DNA of 40,930 bases from assembly GCA_021324415.1 (NCBI GenBank), contig JAJPJF010000293.1, positions 1-40,930 of the forward strand, read 5' to 3'. Below are positions 9,101-18,126 of this stretch, in pieces. Both the position numbers and the translations under genes were made by a program. Source of the stretch: Nostocales cyanobacterium Centralia_MAG_434. GTDB taxonomy: Bacteria > Cyanobacteriota > Cyanobacteriia > Cyanobacteriales > Nostocaceae. The notes under the pieces were generated by a model that was not told where the DNA came from, did no database searches, and saw nothing but the letters and a program-made list of their open reading frames with translations. Each line of letters starts with the position of its first letter. The first letter of the stretch is position 1.

Positions 9101-12100
9101 AGCTTGGCTGGTGGGATATTTCGTTAACCCAGTAGTTTTGCGAGCCAATCTTGCCGGAAACCCAACATTTAAAGCATTTCTTGACCAGGTGCGTGCTTGT
9201 GTGCTGGACGCCTTAGCTCACCAAGATTATCCCTTTGCACTTTTGGTCGAACAACTACAGCCGATCCGAGACCCCAGTCGATCCCCACTCTTTCAAGTGA
9301 TGTTTGTCTTGCAGAAAGCCCATCTCCTTGAAGAAGGCGTAACAGCTTTTGCCCTTGGAGAACCAGGAGTCAAAATAAAACTAGGGGAGTTAGAGCTGGA
9401 GTCTTTAAGCTTATCCAAGGGAATTGCACAGTTCGATCTTACTTTGATGATAGCTGAGGTCGATGGTGCTCTTTGTGCCTCTTGGCAATACAACACAGAT
9501 TTGTTTGATCCTACGACGATTGCGCGGATGGCAAATCATTTTCAGACTTTGCTTGAAGGTATAGTTGCTGACCCAGAGACGTTAATCTCAGATTTACCAC
9601 TCCTGACACACTTTGAACAGCAACAATTACAACAGTGGAGTGCCACTGCTGTTAATTATTATAGTGATACTTGTCTTCATCAACTATTTGAAACTCAAGT
9701 AGAGCAGACACCAGATGCAGTGGCAGTGGTGTTTGTAGACGAACAAATTACCTATCAAGAACTGAACCAACGAGCTAATCAGCTAGCCCACCATTTACAA
9801 TCTCTAGGAGTTAAGCCAGAGGCGTTGGTTGGCATTTATTTGGAGCGCTCGCTTTGCACGGTTGTGAGTCTGTTGGCGGTTCTCAAGGCAGGCGGGGCTT
9901 ATGTCCCTCTAGATCCCACCTATCCTGATGAGCGTCTAGCTTTTATGCTAGAAGATGCTCAGGTTTCGGTATTATTAACTCAACAAGAGTTGGTTGGAAG
10001 GTTACCTAAACACAAAGCACATATAGTCTGCTGGAAAAACGACAGTGAACTCCATCACCAGAGTGTGGATAACCCAGTTAGTAAAGTAACAGCCGACAAT
10101 CTGGCTTACGTGATCTACACTTCTGGCTCGACTGGTAAACCCAAGGGAGTTATGAACACCCATAGAGGGATCTGCAACCGTTTATTTTGGATGCAAGATA
10201 CCTACCAACTGACACTGCGAGATCGGGTGTTGCAGAAAACCCCCTTTAGCTTTGACGTCTCGATTTGGGAATTCTTCTGGCCACTGATGACGGGTGCGAC
10301 TCTAGTAGTAGCGCGACCAAGAGGTCATCAAGATAGCGCTTACTTAGTCAGGTTGATACAACAGCAGCAAATAACCACACTCCATTTTGTCCCCTCAATG
10401 CTGCAAGTGTTTCTAGAGGAACCGGGTGTAGAAACCTGTCACAGTCTTAGGCAAGTTATGTGTAGTGGAGAAGCGCTATCATTCCAACTGCAAGAACGCT
10501 TTTTTGCCCGTCTAAATGCAGACCTACATAATTTGTACGGACCAACCGAAGCTGCTATTGATGTCACATTCTGGGCTTGTAAGCGTCATAGCCACAAACA
10601 CATTGTCCCCATTGGTAGCCCCATCGCCAACACGCAGATTTATCTGCTAGACACTCACCAAAATCTAGTCCCCATTGGTGTGCCAGGGGAACTGCATATT
10701 GGCGGTGTTGGTCTGGCGCGGGGTTATCTCAATCAAGCTGAGCTAACATCTCTAAAATTCATTCCCAATCCCTTCCAAAGAAGCAGAGGAGCAGAGGAGC
10801 ATGGGAGCATAGGGGAGGCAGAAAATCAATTTTCTAGTTCTGAGCGTCTGTACAAAACTGGGGATTTAGCACGTTATCTACCCGATGGAAACATTGAATT
10901 TTTGGGACGAATAGACCACCAAGTCAAGCTTCGAGGCTTCCGCATTGAGCTTGCTGAGATTGAAGTGGTGCTGAGTCAACATCCGGCTGTGCAGGAGGTT
11001 GTGGTCTTAGTACGAGACTCCAACAAAAGTCAAAAGTTCCAGGACTTCACGCCGATTGCCGACGTGGAAAACCCATCCAATATTACTGGATTGCGTCGCT
11101 TACTCAAGGGAGAAATAGCAGCAGAATCTGGAAAGGAGCAATTGGTTGCCTATTGCGTCACTCGTGGTCAACCTGCGCCTACTGTGACCGAGTTGCGTCG
11201 CTTTTTGGTGAATAAACTCCCTGATTATATGATTCCAGCAGCTTTTGTCATGCTGGATGCACTGCCCTTGACACCTAATGGCAAAATAGATCGGCGATCG
11301 CTCCCAAATCCAGGTCAAACCAGACCCGATTTAGAAAAAGCTTTTGTCGCTCCTCGAACTCAGGTAGAGGAGATATTAGCACAGGTGTGGGCAGAGGTGC
11401 TGAACATTCAACAGGTGGGTATTCACGACAACTTCTTTGAATTGGGTGGAGATTCTATCCGTAGCATCCAAGTGCTTGCCAAAGCCCAGGCAAGAAATTT
11501 AAGTTTCTCGCTTGAGCAGCTTTTCCAGCATCAGACCATTGACACACTGGCACAAGCAGTGACATTGACTGAGTCTAGTTTCTCAAATGTAAAAACAGAG
11601 GCATTTAGCTTACTCTCTGACCAAGATCGCCAAAAACTACCTCAAGGTGTCGAAGATGCTTATCCTTTGGCAAGAGTCCAGGCTGGGGTAATTTTTCACA
11701 CCCAGTCCATGCCTGACTCACCCATGTACCACGACATTTTCCTTTACAATCTACAGGTTCACTTAGACACTGAAATCTTTCAAGCCTGCGTCCAGCAAGT
11801 TGTGGATCGCCACCCCATTTTGCGGACTTCATTTGATCTCACTCACTTTAGCGAACCCCTACAATTAGTTCATCAAACTGTAGTTGCTCCTTTTCAAGTC
11901 GAGGATCTGCGCGGTTTATCACCAGATGCACAACAAAAAGCGCTTGCCACTTGGATAGAAGCTGAAAAAAGACGCAATTTTGATTGGTCTTGCCCGCCAT
12001 TCATTCGCTTTTTTATTCATCGTCTGACAGAACAGTCCTTCTATCTTACCTTTAGCTGCCACACTTCTATCCTTGACGGCTGGAGTAAAGCCTGTTTGCT

Positions 12101-15100
12101 GACAGAGTTGTTACATCGTTATCATACTCTTCTCAATGGCGAAGTCATTGCAATTGAGCCAACGCCGACTATTGCATACCGAGATTTCATTGCCTTAGAG
12201 CGTTTAACGCTCAAATCAAAGGAATGCCGAGACTATTGGACTCAAAAATTAGCAGGTTGTGTCACTACAAAATTGTCCCATTACCAGACTCACCTTACTA
12301 CAGACACCCCTCAAATTGGATTTTTGGATGTCCAAATCTCTCGAGAAATTTCTGATGGACTTAAAAAACTGGCACGGAGAGCAGAAGTTCCCCTGAAAAG
12401 CGTTTTGCTGACTGCACACCTGAAAGTGATGAGTTTGCTCAGTGGAGAGATCGATGTTCTTACAGGGCTGGAGTCTAACGGTCGATTGGAAGAAGCCGAT
12501 GGTGAGAAAACTTTGGGAATTCATTTGAACACAGTTCCTTTTCGCTTGAAGTTAAAAGTTGGAACTTGGATCGAGTTAGTGCAGCAGGTTTTTGAAGCAG
12601 AGCGAGAGTTATTGCCATTTAGACGCTATCCCTACGCTGATTTGCATCAGCTGGTTGGTCGTCAGGCTCTACAACCTTTGGTTGATACTGTTTTTAACTA
12701 CACACACTTTCATGTTTATCAGCATCTTCAAGCTTTAAAAGACGTGGAAGTTTTAGGAGCTAGAGGTTTTGGTGAAACTCATTTCACTTTAAGATCTGAG
12801 TTTAATCTCAACCATGCTTCAGATTGTCTACAACTCGATTTAGAATGCAACCTAACCCAGATAGGTAATGCACAGCTAGAGACGATTGGCAGTTATTTCA
12901 CCGAGACATTAACAGCAATGTCCACACAGCCGTTGAAACATCACGAGTCTCAATGTCTTTTGCCAGAACGAGAACGGCTGACTTTACTGGAGGAGTGGAA
13001 CAATACTGCTGCCAAATACCCACAAAATTGCTGTGTTCATCAACAAATTGAGGCGATCGCAGCACAAACTCCAGATGCGATCGCCGTGGTTTTTGATCAA
13101 CATCGGCTCACCTACCAAGAATTGAACACTCGCGCCAATGCACTTGCTCACTACCTACAACGACTAGGAGTGCGTCCCAACGTTCGAGTAGCTTTGTGTG
13201 TAGAGCGTTCATTAGAGATGATTGTGGGAATACTAGGTATCTTAAAATCAGGTGGAGCCTATGTACCCTTAGATCCTACTTATCCCCAAGAGCGTCTTAC
13301 GTTTTTGCTAAAGGATGCACACGTGCCAGTCCTACTCACTCAAGCACGGCTTATCGAGAAACTCCCTCAGCATCAAACTGCTATCCTATGTCTAGACTCC
13401 GATTGGGATATTGTGGTAACAGAGAGCACAGAAAACCCTATCATCACCAGTACTCTAGAAAATTTAGCTTACCTCATCTACACCTCAGGCTCCACAGGTC
13501 AACCAAAAGGAGTGCTCATCACCCATCAAAACTTAGCCCACTCAACCAATGCGCGGATCGCTTACTACCCTGAACCCTTTACCAGTTTTTTGTTAGTTTC
13601 CTCATTCGCCTTCGATAGTTCCATAGGATGCATTTTCTGGACACTTTGTCAAGGAAAAACCCTAGTGTTGCCTAGAGAGGGTTTACAGAAAGATATTTGG
13701 CAGTTAACTCATCTCATTAACCACCATCAGGTCTCACACTGGTTGAGTATTCCTTCCCTGTATAGCGCTCTGTTGACACATATTGAATCCACTCAGTTGC
13801 TTTCTCTGCGCACCGTCATTGTTGCGGGAGAGTCCTGTACAACAGAGTTAGTAGAACGTCATTATCAGCAACTGCCACACACTTCTTTATTTAATGAATA
13901 CGGACCAACAGAAGGAACAGTATGGTGCAGTGTCTACAATTGCCAAAATCATGACTTGAAAAATCCTGTACCTATTGGTCGCCCAATTGCTAACACTCAG
14001 ATTTATTTGCTGGATTCTTACCTACAACCTGTACCAGTTGGAGTTCCTGGCGAAATTCATATTGGAGGAAAAGGTTTGGCTATAGGGTATCATAACCGTT
14101 CTGAACTCACTGCTGAAAAATTTATTCCCAATCCCTTCCACGTAGGCAGGGGAGCAGGGGAACAGGAGCGTTTGTACAAAACAGGAGATTTAGGACGTTA
14201 CCGACCGGATGGAAACATTGAGTTTTTGGGACGAATTGACTATCAGGTCAAACTGAGAGGATACCGTATTGAACTGACAGCAATTGAGGCAGTACTGCTA
14301 CAACACTCAGAGGTTCTGCAAGCTGTTGTCTCAGTTTGGGAGGAGTTGCTTAACAAACGCCTAGTTGGGTACGTAGTGCTAGAACCAGAATCTGCAACCA
14401 CAACCAATGAATTGCAAAGATTTTTAAGGCAGAACTTGCCAGAATACATGATCCCCACTGTCTGGGTCAAGCTAGATGCTTTGCCCTTGAATGCCAACGG
14501 TAAGGTAGACCGCCAAAACTTACCTGCACCTCAGCAAGTGCTTAACAGCACACAGCCAGAGTTAGAAGCCGATCCACGTACACCAGTTGAAAAGACACTT
14601 GCCACCCTCTGGACTCAAGCTCTCAGACTTGAGCGGGTAGGCATTTACGACAACTTTTTTGAGTTGGGTGGGGATTCAATTCAAAGTATTCAAATTATAG
14701 CGAAAGCAAATCAGGCAGGTCTTTCGCTCAGTACCAATCAGCTCTTTGAGCATCCAACTATTGCAGAGTTAGCAACGGTTGTTGGTCAAATTCAGCCTCG
14801 TCAACTGCAACAGGAGCCAGTAGAAGGTCCGGTAGCCTTAACCCCGATCCAACATTGGTTCTTCGAGCAAAATTTCCCGGAACCTCATTATTGGAATCAA
14901 GCAGTTCTACTTGAGGTACAACCAGATTGTGATCCCTGGTTGCTAGAGGCAGCTTTTCAACAATTGCTCATCCACCACGATGCACTACGCTTAAGATTTG
15001 CACAAACACAGGGGCACTGGCAACAAACCAATCACGGTCCTGAAGAGAAAGTGTGCTTCGCGCAATTCGATCTGTCAGATATCCCTATCTTAGAACAGGA

Positions 15101-16259
15101 GCCTGTCATGGAAAGAATTGCCACAGAATTACAGAGTAGTCTCAACTTAACCGTAGGACCACTGCTGAAAGTGGCTTACTTCTGTTGCGGTTTTGACAAA
15201 CCAAGTCGCATGTTACTGGTGTTACATCATTTGGTGGTGGATGGAGTTTCCTTCCGCATACTTCTAGAAGATTTGCAGACAGCTTATCAACAGCTTAGCA
15301 ATGAAGAGACAATCAGTTTGCCTCCTAAAACAACATCCTTTCAGCAGTGGTCTAAGCTCCTTCAGGAGTATGCTCAGTCACCACAACTTCAGCAAGAATT
15401 AGCTTACTGGGTGGTAGAATCCCAGCTAATTGAAGCAGAGGAGAAGGGAGACACATCTTATACTCTACCAGTAGACTACCCAGAAGGATCTAATATTGAA
15501 GGCTCGAACCGCACTGTCTCAGTATCACTCACACCAGAAGAAACTCGTGCTCTGCTTCAAGAGGTTCCAGCAACCTATCACACGGAAATTAATGAAGTGT
15601 TGCTAACAGCTTTAGTTCAAACCACTTCTCAGTGGACAGGAACACCTCATCTCCTGATTGATCTAGAAGGTCATGGACGCGAAGACATTTTTGCAGGGGT
15701 AGATTTGTCCCGCACCGTAGGCTGGTTTACCTCCGTTTTTCCTGTGCAGTTGAACATAGACAAAGCTCAAACTCCAGTTGAAGCATTAATATCCGTCAAA
15801 GAACAACTCCGCCGCATCCCAAAGCGGGGTATAGGTTACGGCTTGCTGCGCTATTGCTCTGAGGATCAAGAAATCCTTGAGAGACTGCGGACTCAACCCC
15901 AGGCTGAATTGATTTTCAATTACTTGGGACAATTTGACCAGGTTCTTCATCAGTCTTCCTTATTGAGATTAACCAACGAATCTCATGGACAAATAAAAAG
16001 TTCCGACGGTACCCGCTCATACTTACTACGGGTGAGTGGAAAAGTCCTTGCAGGTCAATTCCAAATGATTTGGGCATATAGTGAAAATCTTCATCGTCAA
16101 GCCACTGTAGAAATGCTGGCTCAACGTTTTCTCACAGAGTTACGCTTACTCATTGCTCACAGTCAATCTACTGACTCTATAACCTTCACACCCTCAGATT
16201 TCCCAGAGGCTGAGTTAAGCCAAGAAGACCTCAGTAATATCCTTGGAAATTATACATAA
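6138..16259 (+). CDS. FAAL-initiated NRPS: FAAL-ACP-C-A(Ser)-PCP-C-A(X)-PCP-E
   Basis: This 3373-aa synthetase starts lipopeptide assembly. The FAAL (about 10-590; YTSGSTSVPKG at 176-186) activates a fatty acid as acyl-AMP for the ACP (Ser641). C1 has HHLIADF (His839-His840). A1 (about 1180-1700) has pocket D-V-W-H-M-S-L-I-D, a serine-type code. PCP1 uses Ser1773. C2 carries HTSILDG (1975-1981), so the catalytic second His is Thr1976. A2 has pocket D-S-G-L-I-A-E-V-W, which I cannot assign. PCP2 uses Ser2847. A terminal epimerase (about 2885-3340) has HHLVVDG (3030-3036), EGHGRE and NYLGQFD, so residue 2 should become D. There is no thioesterase, so the chain passes on. The ATG at 6165 (MEFSTLIEIL) is an equally good start by FAAL homology; neither has a strong ribosome site. 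A1 and A2 carry repeat-derived insertions. Confidence 0.96.
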   Translation: MGKHFSKQIMEFSTLIEILRWRALQQPEQKAYTFLQDGEVEESHLTYGNLDCQARAIAALLQSQGLSGERALLLYPPGLEYITAFFGCLYAQVVAVPAYPPRLNRSIARLQAIVADAQATVILTTTTLLTQIERQWPLAPNLKTIKWLTTDSPPSGLEDSWQEIAVNSNTLAFLQYTSGSTSVPKGVMVSHGNIIHNETIIQKAMAHTEKTIFVGWLPLFHDMGLIGNLLQPLYLGIPCILMSPVAFLQRPLRWLQAISRYQATTSGGPNFAYDLCVSKITEQQKAELDLRSWQVAFNGSEPIRAQTIERFTRTFADCGFRREAFYPCYGMAETTLIVSGGFKAAPPVFLSVEQAALAQNRVVASSEQVGVQTLVGCGQPLQDLQIVITHPETATRCAPDEVGEIWVTGPSVSIGYWNKIEQTKQTFQAYLTDSGEGPFLRTGDLGFLWKGELFITGRLKDLIVIRGRNHYPQDIEKTVEQSHSALQLGGVAAFSIESDLEERLVVAVEVKRNYLRNLNVDEVISSIRHAVLEEHELQVYGVLLLKTGSIPKTSSGKIQRYACRNGFLSESLEIVGSSILEDSYTPEGEVILSTEALRALTPCEGRLKLASYLQKQVAQVLKVAPSQIDSQQPLSGLGLDSLIAIELQNQIETNLGVVLPMVRFLQSSSIDQLAGELLDKLLTSAFAQETTLAPALTAKTETALSYGQQALYFLHQLAPESPAYNIVGVARLQGELDIPALARAFQSLVERHPMLRTTFTNLSGQPIQRIHEHREVCFQHEDVSTWSEASLNDRLVAEAHRPFNLEQGSLLRVNLFTRYAQRQVSGLSPQEHTLLLVMHHLIADFWSGAVLMHELGILYQTHKAGTKATLSPLAVRYTDYVRTSVAMLASPTGKKLSAYWQKQLAGELPVLNLPTDRPRPPIQTYRGASQSLKLSADLTQRLKTLSLANRATLYMTLLAAFQVLLYRYTGQEDLLVGSPTIGRNQADLAWLVGYFVNPVVLRANLAGNPTFKAFLDQVRACVLDALAHQDYPFALLVEQLQPIRDPSRSPLFQVMFVLQKAHLLEEGVTAFALGEPGVKIKLGELELESLSLSKGIAQFDLTLMIAEVDGALCASWQYNTDLFDPTTIARMANHFQTLLEGIVADPETLISDLPLLTHFEQQQLQQWSATAVNYYSDTCLHQLFETQVEQTPDAVAVVFVDEQITYQELNQRANQLAHHLQSLGVKPEALVGIYLERSLCTVVSLLAVLKAGGAYVPLDPTYPDERLAFMLEDAQVSVLLTQQELVGRLPKHKAHIVCWKNDSELHHQSVDNPVSKVTADNLAYVIYTSGSTGKPKGVMNTHRGICNRLFWMQDTYQLTLRDRVLQKTPFSFDVSIWEFFWPLMTGATLVVARPRGHQDSAYLVRLIQQQQITTLHFVPSMLQVFLEEPGVETCHSLRQVMCSGEALSFQLQERFFARLNADLHNLYGPTEAAIDVTFWACKRHSHKHIVPIGSPIANTQIYLLDTHQNLVPIGVPGELHIGGVGLARGYLNQAELTSLKFIPNPFQRSRGAEEHGSIGEAENQFSSSERLYKTGDLARYLPDGNIEFLGRIDHQVKLRGFRIELAEIEVVLSQHPAVQEVVVLVRDSNKSQKFQDFTPIADVENPSNITGLRRLLKGEIAAESGKEQLVAYCVTRGQPAPTVTELRRFLVNKLPDYMIPAAFVMLDALPLTPNGKIDRRSLPNPGQTRPDLEKAFVAPRTQVEEILAQVWAEVLNIQQVGIHDNFFELGGDSIRSIQVLAKAQARNLSFSLEQLFQHQTIDTLAQAVTLTESSFSNVKTEAFSLLSDQDRQKLPQGVEDAYPLARVQAGVIFHTQSMPDSPMYHDIFLYNLQVHLDTEIFQACVQQVVDRHPILRTSFDLTHFSEPLQLVHQTVVAPFQVEDLRGLSPDAQQKALATWIEAEKRRNFDWSCPPFIRFFIHRLTEQSFYLTFSCHTSILDGWSKACLLTELLHRYHTLLNGEVIAIEPTPTIAYRDFIALERLTLKSKECRDYWTQKLAGCVTTKLSHYQTHLTTDTPQIGFLDVQISREISDGLKKLARRAEVPLKSVLLTAHLKVMSLLSGEIDVLTGLESNGRLEEADGEKTLGIHLNTVPFRLKLKVGTWIELVQQVFEAERELLPFRRYPYADLHQLVGRQALQPLVDTVFNYTHFHVYQHLQALKDVEVLGARGFGETHFTLRSEFNLNHASDCLQLDLECNLTQIGNAQLETIGSYFTETLTAMSTQPLKHHESQCLLPERERLTLLEEWNNTAAKYPQNCCVHQQIEAIAAQTPDAIAVVFDQHRLTYQELNTRANALAHYLQRLGVRPNVRVALCVERSLEMIVGILGILKSGGAYVPLDPTYPQERLTFLLKDAHVPVLLTQARLIEKLPQHQTAILCLDSDWDIVVTESTENPIITSTLENLAYLIYTSGSTGQPKGVLITHQNLAHSTNARIAYYPEPFTSFLLVSSFAFDSSIGCIFWTLCQGKTLVLPREGLQKDIWQLTHLINHHQVSHWLSIPSLYSALLTHIESTQLLSLRTVIVAGESCTTELVERHYQQLPHTSLFNEYGPTEGTVWCSVYNCQNHDLKNPVPIGRPIANTQIYLLDSYLQPVPVGVPGEIHIGGKGLAIGYHNRSELTAEKFIPNPFHVGRGAGEQERLYKTGDLGRYRPDGNIEFLGRIDYQVKLRGYRIELTAIEAVLLQHSEVLQAVVSVWEELLNKRLVGYVVLEPESATTTNELQRFLRQNLPEYMIPTVWVKLDALPLNANGKVDRQNLPAPQQVLNSTQPELEADPRTPVEKTLATLWTQALRLERVGIYDNFFELGGDSIQSIQIIAKANQAGLSLSTNQLFEHPTIAELATVVGQIQPRQLQQEPVEGPVALTPIQHWFFEQNFPEPHYWNQAVLLEVQPDCDPWLLEAAFQQLLIHHDALRLRFAQTQGHWQQTNHGPEEKVCFAQFDLSDIPILEQEPVMERIATELQSSLNLTVGPLLKVAYFCCGFDKPSRMLLVLHHLVVDGVSFRILLEDLQTAYQQLSNEETISLPPKTTSFQQWSKLLQEYAQSPQLQQELAYWVVESQLIEAEEKGDTSYTLPVDYPEGSNIEGSNRTVSVSLTPEETRALLQEVPATYHTEINEVLLTALVQTTSQWTGTPHLLIDLEGHGREDIFAGVDLSRTVGWFTSVFPVQLNIDKAQTPVEALISVKEQLRRIPKRGIGYGLLRYCSEDQEILERLRTQPQAELIFNYLGQFDQVLHQSSLLRLTNESHGQIKSSDGTRSYLLRVSGKVLAGQFQMIWAYSENLHRQATVEMLAQRFLTELRLLIAHSQSTDSITFTPSDFPEAELSQEDLSNILGNYT
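10780..10822 (+). repeat. In-frame GGAGCAGAGGAGCA repeat inside A1 coding sequence
   Basis: Purine-rich AGCAGAGG/AGCATGGG units encode an extra RSRGAEEHGSIGEAENQ segment between the conserved IPNPF and LYKTGDLARY motifs. The corresponding place in the third adenylation domain of the pathway (26521-26560) has only a short SQEPGTH linker. The number of units keeps the frame open. Confidence 0.7.
14142..14167 (+). repeat. In-frame GGCAGGGGAGCAGGGG repeat inside A2 coding sequence
   Basis: A short copy of the same purine-rich repeat encodes VGRGAGEQE between IPNPF and RLYKTGD of the second adenylation domain. It occupies the same linker as the insertions in A1 and A4. Confidence 0.65.
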
Positions 16260-16326
16260 GTAGGTTGTTGAGAATAAACGATTATTTCTTAGGGTCGGGC
16301 ATACGGCATAGATAAGATAGAGTGCT

Positions 16327-16389
16327 TCCCATGCCCCATACCCCATGCCCCATGCCCCATGCCCCATGCCCCATGCCCCATACCCTATA
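16327..16389. repeat. Nine tandem heptamers, CCCCATG/CCCCATA (STRR-type)
   Basis: Nine consecutive 7-bp units run from 16327 to 16389: TCCCATG, CCCCATA, five CCCCATG, CCCCATA and CCCTATA. They fill the 133-bp gap between the NRPS and the C-PCP gene, ending 4 bp before the likely start at 16393. They create spurious in-frame ATGs reading PMPHAPC. Heptamers of the CCCCRRT type are known short tandem repeats of heterocystous cyanobacteria. Confidence 0.9.
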
Positions 16390-16392
16390 CTT

Positions 16393-18126
16393 ATGCAAGC
16401 TAAAAATATTCAGGACATTTACACACTTTCTCCTACGCAACAGGGCATACTCTTTCACATTTTGTCTGCTCCTAATTCCGGCATCTATCTTGAACAGACG
16501 CTATGTACATTGCACGGAAATCTCAATGTCTCTATCTTTGAGCAGTCTTGGCAGCAAGTGGTAGACCGACATCCCAGCCTGCGAACGGGTTTCATTTGGG
16601 AAAACCTTGATAAACCTGTACAAGTGGTGCATCGACAGGTCAAACTCCTAATCCAGCATTATGACTGGCGTGGGCGATCAATTCCTGAACAGGAAGCACA
16701 ATTACAAGCTTACCTAGAAGCAGACCAAAGACATGGCTTTGAGCTTTCTGAACCTCCCTTGATGCGGTTGGCTTTAATCAGAATCAGTGAGGACACGTAT
16801 CAATTTATCTGGAGTGCTTATCATCTTGTGTTGGATGCGTGGTGTCTTAATATACTTCTTCAGGAATTCTTTTCTATCTATAAGGCACTTAGTCAAGGTC
16901 AAAGTGTTGATTTAAAGCCCAGTCGTCCCTACCGAGACTATATTGCTTGGCTAAAGCAGCAGAATATCTCGGAAGCTGAAATATTCTGGCGGCAAGTTCT
17001 TCAGGGCTTTAGGTTGCCAACTCCTGTGCCGATGGATGGGAGTAGTGATAGTTTGCCAAGTCTTGAGGCAAGTTATGGTCAAGAGCATATTCTTGTATCT
17101 TTAGCAACCACAGTAGCACTCAAGTCTCTGGCAAAACAGCACCATTTGACAGTAAACACATTGTTATTGGCAGCTTGGGCTTTACTCTTGAGTGACTACA
17201 GTGGTCAAGAAGATGTGCTTTTTGGAACAGTGGTGTCGGGTCGCCCTGCTACTCTACATGGTGTTGAGTCTATGGTAGGGCTTTTTATTAATACATTACC
17301 AATGCGGGTGCAGATTTCTTCTACTGCGTTGGTCTTACCTTGGCTGAAGGAGCTACAATCTCAGCAAACAAAGCTCCGCCAGTATGAGCACACTCCTTTG
17401 GCACAAGTTCAAAGTTGGAGTGATGTGCCTAGAGGGTTGCCTTTATTTGAAAGTATTTTCGTGTTTCAAAATTCTGTAGTTGATACCTCTGATTTATCAA
17501 CCGGTTTCAAGATTGATCGCGTTTGCTCCTTTGCCAATTCTAACTATCCCATTGCTTTTGTCGTAGTACCTGGTTCACAGTTAAAGCTTGAAGTCCGTTA
17601 CGATTTGCGTCGCTTTCAGCCTGTTACTGTCATCAGAATCCTAAGGCATATGGAAGCAATCATCAATAGTCTAGTTGCAGAGCCTGATGTTCAATTGGGT
17701 TCTTTGATGGACGTGGTCGATAAACTTGAAAGAAAAGCCCACGCTCAAGAGTTCGTTGGTGAGCTTAGTGATGCACAAACTCATTTAGTAAAAAACTTTG
17801 TCCCCCCCCACACTTCCACTGAGAAAGTCATAGCCAATATTTGGGCTAAAGTCCTCCAGTTAGAAAAGGTAGGTATTCATGATAACTTCTTTGACATTGG
17901 TGGCAATTCACTCTTGACAATTCCAATTTGTAGCAAAATCCGAGAAACCTTAAACGTCAATATCTCGGTGATTGACTTATTGACATATCCAACCGTTAGT
18001 GAGTTTGCAAAGTATTTAGCTCAGAATCAGGAGACTGAACAAGCTGTGTTTTCTGACAACAGTCGTGCCAGTAGAAAAAAAGAGGCGATAAAAACGCAAA
18101 AGCAAAGGAGGAGTAGAAATGCTTAG
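16393..18126 (+). CDS. Stand-alone condensation-PCP didomain without adenylation domain
   Basis: From the ATG at 16393 the protein is 577 aa (MQAKNIQDIYTLSPTQQGILFH). The longer frame from 16345 only adds translated heptamer repeats, so I reject it. Residues about 8-435 form a condensation domain of the type that follows epimerases, with YHLVLDA at 143-149: catalytic His144 and Asp148 are kept, while the first His and the Gly are replaced. After a linker, a PCP (about 475-550) carries DIGGNSLL with Ser506 as the phosphopantetheine site. No adenylation domain exists in between. The module may be charged in trans, may be skipped, or may merely pass the D-configured chain from the upstream epimerase to the PKS. 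The C-terminal tail is basic. The stop overlaps the PKS start by 8 bp. Confidence 0.92.
   Translation: MQAKNIQDIYTLSPTQQGILFHILSAPNSGIYLEQTLCTLHGNLNVSIFEQSWQQVVDRHPSLRTGFIWENLDKPVQVVHRQVKLLIQHYDWRGRSIPEQEAQLQAYLEADQRHGFELSEPPLMRLALIRISEDTYQFIWSAYHLVLDAWCLNILLQEFFSIYKALSQGQSVDLKPSRPYRDYIAWLKQQNISEAEIFWRQVLQGFRLPTPVPMDGSSDSLPSLEASYGQEHILVSLATTVALKSLAKQHHLTVNTLLLAAWALLLSDYSGQEDVLFGTVVSGRPATLHGVESMVGLFINTLPMRVQISSTALVLPWLKELQSQQTKLRQYEHTPLAQVQSWSDVPRGLPLFESIFVFQNSVVDTSDLSTGFKIDRVCSFANSNYPIAFVVVPGSQLKLEVRYDLRRFQPVTVIRILRHMEAIINSLVAEPDVQLGSLMDVVDKLERKAHAQEFVGELSDAQTHLVKNFVPPHTSTEKVIANIWAKVLQLEKVGIHDNFFDIGGNSLLTIPICSKIRETLNVNISVIDLLTYPTVSEFAKYLAQNQETEQAVFSDNSRASRKKEAIKTQKQRRSRNA
18104..18111 (+). 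promoter_or_regulatory. Strong Shine-Dalgarno site for the PKS gene
   Basis: AAAGGAGG lies 7 nt before the PKS ATG (18119) and inside the end of the C-PCP gene. The start and stop codons overlap (ATGCTTAG). This is the clearest ribosome site in the operon and supports translational coupling of the two proteins. Confidence 0.75.

Noticed and set aside
12249-13573. Overlapping open frames inside the NRPS gene on both strands, such as 12249-12524 (minus) and 13196-13573 (plus)
   Set aside because: They lie inside strongly supported NRPS coding sequence, have unnatural composition and lack start signals. The same applies to the other antisense frames in the megasynthase genes.
16345-16392. Upstream in-frame ATG of the C-PCP protein
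   Set aside because: The extra 16 residues (MPHAPCPMPHAPYPIL) are translated heptamer repeats. The ATG at 16393 directly precedes the conserved condensation-domain start.
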